This document shows positions 1-7,080 of a DNA stretch of 64,000 nt, in pieces (position 1 is the first letter of the stretch; every line of letters starts with the position of its first letter). The DNA comes from ER46 sp035545575 (GTDB lineage Bacteria; Verrucomicrobiota; Verrucomicrobiia; Opitutales; Opitutaceae): contig DASZYB010000085.1 in the NCBI GenBank assembly GCA_035545575.1, forward strand, positions 35,378 through 99,377. The letters are read 5' to 3'. The notes beneath the pieces are model-generated. The model searched no databases. It was not told where the DNA came from and saw nothing but the letters and a program-made list of their open reading frames with translations. The position numbers and the translations under genes were made by a program.

Positions 1-1
1 G

Positions 2-1852
2 GTGCGCGTCGGCGATGTGCGCCGTGATCCGCGCTTCGCCGGCGCAGCGCCGCTCGTGCTCACCGACGAGCGGCGAACGGCGGCAAGTTGTCTCGCCGTG
101 CCGGTGAAATCCCGCGCGGGCGACGTGCTCGGCTGGTTGTTCTTCGCTCATGCCGGCGCGGATGTGTTCACCGCCGAGGCCGAGACCGCGGTCTCCGCGC
201 TCGCCGCGCAGGCCGCGATCGCGATCGACAACGCCGATCTCTACGCCGCGCTGCGGACCGAGCTCGAGCGCACCAGGGAAGCGAGCCTCGCCAGCCGGCA
301 TCTCGCCGCGATCGTCGAATCGTCCGACGACGCCATCATCAGCAAGGACCTCGACGGCGCCATCACGAGCTGGAACGCCGGCGCGCAACGCCTCTTCGGC
401 TACACCGCGGACGAAGCCGTCGGCCAGCCGGGCTCGCTGCTGGTGCCGCCGGACCGGATCGGCGAAGAGGCAGAAATCCTGCGCCGGTTGTGCGCGGGCG
501 AGCGCGTCGACCATTTCGAAACCGTGCGCCGGCGGAAGGACGGCGCGCTGCTCGATGTCTCGCTCACGATGTCGCTGATCAAGGACCACGACGGCCGCGT
601 GGTCGGCGCCTCGAAGATCGCGCGCGACATCACCGCGCGCCGCCAGGCCGAGGAGAAACGCCGCGCGCTCTACGACATGCTCGCGATCGTCAACCGCGCG
701 GCCGCGCTGCCCGAGCTCTACGACGCCGCGCTCAACGCGGTGCAGCGTTGCCAGGCGGCGGATCGCGTTTCGCTGCTGCTGGCCGACGGCGGCGGCCGCA
801 TGCGCTTCGTCGCGTGGCGCGGTTTGTCCGAGGCATACCGCACCGCCGTCGAAGGCCATTCGCCGTGGCGGCCCGACGAGCGCGATCCGAAGCCCGTCTG
901 CATCGCGGACGCCGCGACCGTCGCCGACCCGCGCTTGCGCGAGGCGATCGCGCGCGAAGGGCTTCGCGCGCTCGCGTTCATTCCCCTCACCTACGAGCAG
1001 CGGCTCATCGGCAAGTTCATGCTCTACTACGATGCGCCGCACGCCTTCGGCCCGGACGAACTGCAGCTCGTGGAGGCGATCGCGACGCAGGTCGCGTTCT
1101 CGATCGCACGGCAAAAAGGCGCCGCGGCCCTGGAGGCGCTGGTCGACGAGCGGACCGCGTCCCTCCGGCAGGCGATCGCGCAGATGGAGGAGTTTTCCTA
1201 CAGCGTCTCGCACGACCTGCGTTCGCCGGTGCGCGCGATGCGCGGCTATGCCGAAGCGGTGCTGCAGGATTACGGCGACCAGCTCAGCGGGGACGCGCGC
1301 GAACTGCTCGGCCGGATTCAGCGCAGCGGCATGCGGATGGACCGGCTGATCCAGGATCTGCTCACCTACAGCCGCATCAGCCGCCGCGAAATCCGCCTCG
1401 AGCCCGTTTCGCTGCAGCGCCTCATCGACGAAGTCGTCCAGCAATATCCGGAAATGAATGCGCAGCGCGCCACGATCGAGGTCGTCGCGCCGCTGCCCGA
1501 CGTCCTGGCGCACGAGCCGTCGCTCACGCAGGTCGTCTCCAACCTGCTGAGCAACGCGGTCAAGTTCGTCCCGCCCGGCGTGCGTCCGCGCGTGTTGATC
1601 GGCGGCCGGCGGCGCGACGGCATGGTGCGCGTCTGGTTCGACGACAATGGCATCGGCGTGAAGCCGGAGTATCAGGGCCGCTTGTTCGGCATGTTCGAGC
1701 GCATCCATCCCGGCGCGCACTACGAAGGCACCGGCATCGGGCTGGCGATCGTGCGCAAGGCGATCGAGCGCATGAACGGCCACGTCGGCATGGAGTCCGA
1801 CGGCGCCTCCGGCAGCCGGTTCTGGATCGAATTGCCCGCGGCGGAAAAGTGA
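2..1852 (+). CDS. Multi-sensor histidine kinase (GAF-PAS-GAF-HisKA-HATPase), 5' partial
   Basis: Cytoplasmic-type sensor kinase entering from the left edge; the frame is open at base 2, so the N-terminus is missing. Visible order: the end of a GAF-like domain (to about residue 85), a PAS domain (about 100-215, with SWNAGAQRLFGY), a second GAF (about 225-375), then the kinase core. The dimerisation box SHDLRSP places the phospho-acceptor at about His404. The ATPase has the N-box NLLSNAVKF and G-boxes DDNGIGV and GTGIGLAI. This is the phytochrome-like or LytS-like class of light/redox/ligand sensors; no TM segment is visible in the part present. No response regulator follows, so the partner is unknown. 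The ligand cannot be inferred. Confidence 0.93.
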   Translation: MRVGDVRRDPRFAGAAPLVLTDERRTAASCLAVPVKSRAGDVLGWLFFAHAGADVFTAEAETAVSALAAQAAIAIDNADLYAALRTELERTREASLASRHLAAIVESSDDAIISKDLDGAITSWNAGAQRLFGYTADEAVGQPGSLLVPPDRIGEEAEILRRLCAGERVDHFETVRRRKDGALLDVSLTMSLIKDHDGRVVGASKIARDITARRQAEEKRRALYDMLAIVNRAAALPELYDAALNAVQRCQAADRVSLLLADGGGRMRFVAWRGLSEAYRTAVEGHSPWRPDERDPKPVCIADAATVADPRLREAIAREGLRALAFIPLTYEQRLIGKFMLYYDAPHAFGPDELQLVEAIATQVAFSIARQKGAAALEALVDERTASLRQAIAQMEEFSYSVSHDLRSPVRAMRGYAEAVLQDYGDQLSGDARELLGRIQRSGMRMDRLIQDLLTYSRISRREIRLEPVSLQRLIDEVVQQYPEMNAQRATIEVVAPLPDVLAHEPSLTQVVSNLLSNAVKFVPPGVRPRVLIGGRRRDGMVRVWFDDNGIGVKPEYQGRLFGMFERIHPGAHYEGTGIGLAIVRKAIERMNGHVGMESDGASGSRFWIELPAAEK

Positions 1853-1925
1853 CGCGGGCGCGCGCGCGAAAAAATCCGGCCCCGCGCGCCGCGAACGCGC
1901 GCGCCAATCTCGCTCGCATCGCCGC

Positions 1926-2195
1926 CTAACTCCCGCCCGCCCGCGGCCGCGTTGCCATCTCCAGCGCGCCGATCGTCGCCATCGCCTCGGCGCGCGTCGC
2001 GCCGCACATGGCCGGCTGCGGACGCAGACTCGCGCAGACCGCCGGCCGCTCCGGCCGGCCGAAGAGTGCGCAGCGATAATCGGGCAGCAACTGCACGCAC
2101 GGAATCCCCGCCGGCTTGCCGTGCGGCATGCCGGGAATCGGCGAGCTGATCGAGGGCGCGATGCAGCACGCCCCGCACTCGGCGCGGCATTCCAT
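1926..2195 (-). CDS. YkgJ-type cysteine-cluster protein
   Basis: Small protein of about 89 residues with an N-terminal CRAECGACC cluster and further Cys at PCVQLL, YRCALFG, AVCASL and AMCGA. This is the pattern of the YkgJ/UPF0153 family, proposed to bind zinc or an Fe-S cluster. I chose the ATG at 2195 because family members begin just before the first CxxxCxxCC; an upstream ATG at 2219 would add eight residues. It is convergent with the histidine kinase and divergent from the BON gene. No substrate or partner is known. Confidence 0.75.
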   Translation of the reverse strand: MECRAECGACCIAPSISSPIPGMPHGKPAGIPCVQLLPDYRCALFGRPERPAVCASLRPQPAMCGATRAEAMATIGALEMATRPRAGGS

Positions 2196-2346
2196 CCGCG
2201 GAGTTTCGCCGCGCGCCACCGCCGCCGCAAGCGCACCGCGCGCCCCGAATCGGAAAAAATCCCATCGTGCAACCGAGTATCTTCCTCGGGAACTCCGTCC
2301 GACCTCCCGCTACTATCGAAGCCGTAAGCCCAACCACAATCCAACT

Positions 2347-2679
2347 ATGAAAGCTACTCCCCGCTCCCTTGCTTCCCTCGCCCTTCTCGCCGGCGGACTC
2401 GCCCTCGTGCAGTTCCAGACCGGCTGCGCCGGCACCGCCACGCGCGAAAGCACCGGCGAATACGTCGACGATGCGTCGATCACCACCAAAGTGAAGGCCG
2501 CCTTCGTGCGCGATCCGGTCGTCAAAGCCCTCGAGGTCAAAGTCGACACCTTCCGCGGCACCGTCCAACTCAGCGGCTTCGTCGACACCGCCGAACAACG
2601 CGACCAGGCCCAACGGGTCGCCGCCGGCGTCCCCGGCGTGGCGAAGGTGCAGAACAACATCTCGCTCCGCGGTCGTTGA
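2347..2679 (+). CDS. BON-domain lipoprotein
   Basis: A 110-residue exported protein. Residues 1-28 form a signal peptide ending in a Cys at TGCAG, consistent with lipoprotein processing. The rest is one BON domain (about residues 40-108) with the typical DASITTKVKAAF start and GVAKVQNNI end. BON domains bind membranes or phospholipids, and OsmY-like members respond to osmotic stress. The open frame extends upstream, but the ATG at 2347 is the only start giving a signal peptide. A perfect hairpin plus T-run follows at 2718-2742, so it is probably monocistronic. Confidence 0.9.
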   Translation: MKATPRSLASLALLAGGLALVQFQTGCAGTATRESTGEYVDDASITTKVKAAFVRDPVVKALEVKVDTFRGTVQLSGFVDTAEQRDQAQRVAAGVPGVAKVQNNISLRGR

Positions 2680-2717
2680 CCGGTTTTTTCTTCGCGCGGT
2701 GGGCGCTGTCGCAATCT

Positions 2718-2742
2718 GCGGCGGCACCCGCCGCTTTTTTTT
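2718..2742 (+). terminator. Rho-independent terminator after the BON gene
   Basis: Perfect 7-bp stem GCGGCGG / CCGCCGC with a CAC loop, followed directly by eight T residues. It lies 38 bases after the BON stop codon and 25 bases before the next start, so it separates the two transcripts. Confidence 0.9.
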
Positions 2743-2766
2743 GCCCGTCCGCCGCCCCGCCGGTCC

Positions 2767-3444
2767 ATGCCCGCGAAAAAAAAGCCCGCCCCGCTGCAGC
2801 TTCCGTGGCGTCGCACGCTCGCCGGCTTCGTGCTCGTCGGGCTGATCCTGGCGCTCGTGTTCAAGCGCGTGCCGATGGACACGATCCACGCCTACGCCAA
2901 CCGGCTCAACGGCGGCGTCGCGTTCCTGCTGCTCACCGCGCTGCCACTCGTCGGTTTTCCCGCGAGCGTGCTCCACGTCGCCGCCGGCATCCGCTTCGGC
3001 CTGAAGCTCGGGCTCGCGCTGGTGGCCACGTCGATCCTGCTCCAGTTGCTCGCGAGCTACGCGCTCGTGCATCTGTTTCGCGACCGCTTCGCGCATCGCC
3101 TCGCGCCGCTGCGCCAGCGGATCCCCTCGGGCGCGCACCCGAGCATCTGCGTGCTCGCCGTCCTGCTGCCGGGCGCGCCCTTCGCCGCGATCAACTACGT
3201 GCTCCCGCTGCTCGGCGTGCCGCTGCGCACCTATCTGCTCTGCTGCCTGCCGCTGCACGTCCTGCGCTCGACGGTCACCGTCACCTTCGGCGACCAGAGC
3301 GACAAACTCACGACGGCGCGAGCGGTTGTGCTCGGGATCTACGCGCTGCTGGTTCTCGGCGGCTCGTGGTGGACTTATCGGAGGCTGCAGGGCCAACTTT
3401 CAAATCCGCCATCAGCGGCAGGTGGTCGGAAGCGACCCGCGTGA
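2767..3444 (+). CDS. VTT/TVP38-TMEM64 family membrane protein
   Basis: Integral membrane protein of 225 residues with about five hydrophobic segments. The GFPASVLHVAAGIRFG segment (about residues 62-77) resembles the conserved VTT (SNARE-associated/DedA-like) motif of a Pro-Gly/Ala-Ser turn followed by G-x-x-F/R-G. Family roles include lipid scramblase-like and membrane homeostasis functions; a specific role cannot be read. The last ~137 bases overlap, tail to tail, the end of the convergent phosphodiesterase-EEP gene. The overlap encodes only poorly conserved tails in both proteins. Confidence 0.82.
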   Translation: MPAKKKPAPLQLPWRRTLAGFVLVGLILALVFKRVPMDTIHAYANRLNGGVAFLLLTALPLVGFPASVLHVAAGIRFGLKLGLALVATSILLQLLASYALVHLFRDRFAHRLAPLRQRIPSGAHPSICVLAVLLPGAPFAAINYVLPLLGVPLRTYLLCCLPLHVLRSTVTVTFGDQSDKLTTARAVVLGIYALLVLGGSWWTYRRLQGQLSNPPSAAGGRKRPA

Positions 3445-5782
3445 GATCGTTGCGCACGACGGTGATTTTCTGCGCCGCGAAATGCGCCGAGACAAAGATG
3501 TGGTCGATCCGCACCAGCGGCCGCCACGAGTTGAACGTGCTCCGCGGCCGGTGACCGGGCGCGATGCGCTGCGCATCCGCGAGCCGCGTGAGCGCGTGGC
3601 GATACGGCGCGCTGCCCGGCATCATGTTGAAATCGCCGCACAGCAGCACCGGCTCGTCGCCGGGAATTCCGCCGATCCACTCCGGCCCGCACAACGCCGC
3701 CATCTGCATCATCCGCTCGCGCACGCCGAGCCCGAGGTGCGTCGTGATCACGTTGATCGTGCGGCCCTCGATGTCGACGCGCGCCCAGATCGCCGAGCGC
3801 GGCTCGACCCACCAGCTGTCCGGATCGTTCGGCAGCCGCGCGCGTTTCACCACCTGCATCGGCCAGCGGCTGAGCAACGCGTGGCCGTAGTGTTCGTCGC
3901 CGCGCGTGACCGTCGGGCAGAATTCCACGTGCTTCATCTCCGCCGCGCCCGCGATGATCGCGGCCTGGTCTTCCGCGCGCGAACGCCGCCGCCCGAGGTC
4001 GAGTTCCTGCAACGCGACGATGTCGGGCATCTCGCGGCGGATCACGTGCGCCACGCGCCGCGGCGACACGCGTCCGTCCATGCCGCCGCAACCGTGCGTG
4101 TTGTAGGTCATCAGGCGCACGGTCGGCCGCCGCGCGCCGCGGCGATGCCGCGCCACGCGCCCGCGACCGATCTGCTCGAGCGCCGCCGCGCGCAACGCCG
4201 ACGGCCGGATGAATTCCTCCGTGCCTTCCGGCAGCGGCGTGTTCGGCGGCAGCAGCACGAAGCCCTGCGTCTCGTGCGGGCCGAAGCCGCCGTGCGCGCC
4301 GCGCTCCGGCGCGAAACTCAGCGGCACGTCGACCCACGGGCTCCAGCCGACGACCGTCAGGTCGCCGACATCGCGCCCGGCGAGAAAGCCCACCACGTCC
4401 TCCGCGATCTGCGCGCGCAACGCCGGCGGATGTGGCAGCAGCGCGGGCATGCCGTCGGGCAGCGGCGTCTCTCCGCGCTCGTGAAACCAGAGCGAGCGCC
4501 CGTCGCGCCGCCGCAGCAGCACGCCGGGAATTTTTCCGTCGCGCACGAGCCGCCGCGCCAGCGCGCAGCGTTGTTCGTCGCTCTGCGGCTCCGCGAAATA
4601 AATGTGGCCGACCGGACCCATCGCGGCGACGGCGAAGGTTTTTTCCTCCTGCGGCGTGAGCCGGTCCGCCTCGCGCGCGCGCTCGAGTCGCGCCTGATTC
4701 ATCCGGCTGCGCGAGAGCCACGCGCTCGACTTCCACGGCAGCGAGGTCGCGCGCCACGCCGTGTCGTGCTGCTGCGCGCGCTCGAGGCACTGGCTCACGA
4801 TTTTCTCCAGGCCGCCCTCGACCTGGTCGGGAAACGACCGCGTCATCTCCTGCCCGTGGTCGGAAAAAATCCACACCGCGTAGTCGCGCCGCTTCGAGCG
4901 GTGCGCCGCGCGCGCGATCTGCCGGATCGCGCGATCGATGCCGCGCAGCGTGTAATGCGCGAGCCGCGAGCCCGGCCCGCGCACGTGCGCCTCCTCGTCG
5001 TAGCCGACGAAGTTGATGTGCACGATCGGCAGCCCGCGCGTCACGTCGATCTGCCCGCTGATCGTCAGCAGCTCGCGCAATCCGACGCCGACGAACACCC
5101 GCGAGAGCAGCAGCAGCAGTTCGCGATAGGGCCGCCGTCCGCTGAGCACGGCACGCACGAGGTCGACGAGCGCGATGCCGAACTCCACCAGCAACCGCCA
5201 CGCGATGCGAAACACCGCCGGCAGGTTGAGCAGGACGAAGACGAAGATGTTGCGAATCTTCTTCGTGCGCCACATGTCGCCGAAGCCGATGCTCGCCGCG
5301 CAAAAATGGCTTTCCCACTGGCCCGCGCCGCCGGTGTAGATGTTCGACCACGAACTGCCGCCTTTGAGCAAACCTTCCGCCTGCTCCGCGCACTGCGCCT
5401 CGCGCGCCTTCGCCCACTCCGGATCCCACATGCGGCCGACTTTCTTGAGCGTGCGATCGAAAAAACTGAACGCGGGCACCGCCGACCTCACGCCGTAGTA
5501 AAGTTCCGCCTGCACCGCCGGCGTCGTCGACGGCAGCCCCGGATAAAACGTGTGCAGTTCGTAGCCTTCGCGCTTCAGCAGCCGGCGGAGAAACGGCATC
5601 CGCCCCGCGGCGAGCGCGCGCTCGAGCTGCGCGCGGCCGAACCCGTCGATCTGGATCAGCAGCAGCCCCGGCTCCTCGCTCGTGCCTTCCGACGGCGTGA
5701 GTCCGAGATGCCGGATCGCCCATTCGTTCCGGCTAAGGTGCCGGCGCACGCGGTGCACGAAGGACTCGATCGCGGCAAACAT
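3308..5782 (-). CDS. Fusion of alkaline-phosphatase-superfamily phosphodiesterase and EEP (endonuclease/exonuclease/phosphatase) domain
   Basis: An 824-residue two-enzyme protein. The N-terminal half is an AlkP-superfamily (type I phosphodiesterase/nucleotide pyrophosphatase-like) domain: metal-binding IQIDGFG (D46), nucleophile Thr in LPSTTPAV (T86/T87), VGYDEEAH (about 254) and SDHGQE (about 307). A hydrophobic stretch at about 176-208 probably anchors it in the membrane. The C-terminal part (about 555-795) is an EEP fold with MTYNTHG, QELD, GDFN (about 714) and SDHLPL (about 783), as in sphingomyelinase- or inositol-phosphatase-like enzymes. Both active sites look complete. The start ATG lies 2 bases after the GT4 stop, so it is the last gene of a three-gene operon. 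Substrate unknown; a sugar-phosphate or phospholipid headgroup is plausible. Confidence 0.87.
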   Translation of the reverse strand: MFAAIESFVHRVRRHLSRNEWAIRHLGLTPSEGTSEEPGLLLIQIDGFGRAQLERALAAGRMPFLRRLLKREGYELHTFYPGLPSTTPAVQAELYYGVRSAVPAFSFFDRTLKKVGRMWDPEWAKAREAQCAEQAEGLLKGGSSWSNIYTGGAGQWESHFCAASIGFGDMWRTKKIRNIFVFVLLNLPAVFRIAWRLLVEFGIALVDLVRAVLSGRRPYRELLLLLSRVFVGVGLRELLTISGQIDVTRGLPIVHINFVGYDEEAHVRGPGSRLAHYTLRGIDRAIRQIARAAHRSKRRDYAVWIFSDHGQEMTRSFPDQVEGGLEKIVSQCLERAQQHDTAWRATSLPWKSSAWLSRSRMNQARLERAREADRLTPQEEKTFAVAAMGPVGHIYFAEPQSDEQRCALARRLVRDGKIPGVLLRRRDGRSLWFHERGETPLPDGMPALLPHPPALRAQIAEDVVGFLAGRDVGDLTVVGWSPWVDVPLSFAPERGAHGGFGPHETQGFVLLPPNTPLPEGTEEFIRPSALRAAALEQIGRGRVARHRRGARRPTVRLMTYNTHGCGGMDGRVSPRRVAHVIRREMPDIVALQELDLGRRRSRAEDQAAIIAGAAEMKHVEFCPTVTRGDEHYGHALLSRWPMQVVKRARLPNDPDSWWVEPRSAIWARVDIEGRTINVITTHLGLGVRERMMQMAALCGPEWIGGIPGDEPVLLCGDFNMMPGSAPYRHALTRLADAQRIAPGHRPRSTFNSWRPLVRIDHIFVSAHFAAQKITVVRNDLTRVASDHLPLMADLKVGPAASDKSTTSRREPAARRSRAQPLAPS

Positions 5783-5784
5783 GC

Positions 5785-7080
5785 TCAGGAGGCTTTCGCT
5801 TTCGTATCGCCGAACATCGCCGCCGCGATCGTCTGCGTGCGGCTCGCGAGCAGCTCCCACTCGAGTCCGAGCCGCTGCATGAGCGCGGCCCACGGGTGGA
5901 GATCGTTTTCGATCCGTCGCGGCCGCGTGTCGCGCCGGATCTCCTCGTAAAACGCGAGCACGCGCCGCGCGCAGCGCTCGCGCGAAAATTCCTGCGCCGT
6001 CGCGCTCGCCGCGCGACTCAGCCGCGCGCGCTTCCGCCCGTCGCGCGCGAGCTCCGCGAGCGCCGCGGCAAATTTCTCCGGCGCCGCTTCGGCCGGCAGC
6101 AGCGCGCCGTTGCGCCCGGCGCGCACGACTTCGCGCACGCCCGAAGCGTCGAGCGCCACCACTGGCAATGCCGCCGCCATCGCCTCCGCGACGACCATGC
6201 CCTGCGTCTCCGTGCGCGACGCGAACGCGAACACATCCATCGCGCGATACGCCGCGCGCAGCACGCCGCCCGTGCGCTTGCCCGCGAGCACGAGCCGGCC
6301 GGCCACGCCGTGGCGCTCGAAAATCGCCTTCAACTCGTCGCGCGCCGGGCCGTCGCCGACGACGAGGAAACGCGCGCGCGGCTCGCCGGCGAGAAAGCGC
6401 GCGACCGCCTCGCCGAGGTAGCCGAGATTTTTTTCGTGCGCGAGCCGGCCGACGTGCCCCACCACCAGCACATCCGCCGGGATTCCGAAGCGCGCGCGCA
6501 GCGGCGCGCCCTTCGCCGCCGCAAATGCCGCGACGTCGATGCCCGTCGGAATCACCGCGATCGGCGTCGTCACGCCGCGCCGCCGGATCAGCCGCGCGAT
6601 GCTTTCGCTCGGCGCGATCACGCCATCGCAGAGATTTGCGAAGTGCGTCGGCACTTCCTTCGCCACCTGCCGCAGCGCGTCGGACGCAAACGGCATGTAG
6701 TGCGTGTAGTCCTCGTAGCGCGTGTGGTGCGTGAAGACGATCGGCACGTTTTTGTTTTTCGCCACGCGCAGCGCCGTGTCGCCGAGGAGAAACGGATGAT
6801 GCGCATGGATGATGTCCGCCTGGAACGCGTCGAGCCGGTCCGACAACCCCGCCGCGAGCGGCAGCCGCACGGAGAATTCGCTGCCGTTGAAATTCCGCAG
6901 CGCGGGCACGCGCTCGACGATCGCCTCCGCCGCCAGCGGCAGCGGCTTGCCGTCGAACATCGGCGCGACGACCAGCACTTCGTGGCCCTGCCGCCGGAAT
7001 TCCTCGGCAAACGTGCTGACCGAGCGCGCGACGCCGCCGACGTGCGGCAGGTAGGTGTTCGTCATCATGCAGATTCTCAT
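5785..7080 (-). CDS. GT4-type glycosyltransferase
   Basis: A 431-residue GT-B glycosyltransferase. The N-terminus MRICMMTNTYLPHVGG with HVGGVARS is the acceptor-side glycine loop. GHVGRLAHEKNLGY (about 205-218) and the E-x7-E-like ETQGMVVAEAM (about 285-297) mark the nucleotide-sugar site. The closest characterised group by pattern is the diacylglycerol glucosyltransferase/PimB-like GT4 set, so a membrane lipid acceptor is plausible but unproven. Its ATG overlaps the stop of the upstream glycosidase-like gene by four bases (ATGA at 7077-7080), and the phosphodiesterase fusion starts 2 bases after its stop. The three are almost certainly translated from one mRNA. Confidence 0.9.
   Translation of the reverse strand: MRICMMTNTYLPHVGGVARSVSTFAEEFRRQGHEVLVVAPMFDGKPLPLAAEAIVERVPALRNFNGSEFSVRLPLAAGLSDRLDAFQADIIHAHHPFLLGDTALRVAKNKNVPIVFTHHTRYEDYTHYMPFASDALRQVAKEVPTHFANLCDGVIAPSESIARLIRRRGVTTPIAVIPTGIDVAAFAAAKGAPLRARFGIPADVLVVGHVGRLAHEKNLGYLGEAVARFLAGEPRARFLVVGDGPARDELKAIFERHGVAGRLVLAGKRTGGVLRAAYRAMDVFAFASRTETQGMVVAEAMAAALPVVALDASGVREVVRAGRNGALLPAEAAPEKFAAALAELARDGRKRARLSRAASATAQEFSRERCARRVLAFYEEIRRDTRPRRIENDLHPWAALMQRLGLEWELLASRTQTIAAAMFGDTKAKAS

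Noticed and set aside
3326..5950. Long plus-strand frame opposite the phosphodiesterase gene
   Set aside because: Arg/His-rich composition without any domain; a typical antisense shadow in GC-rich DNA.
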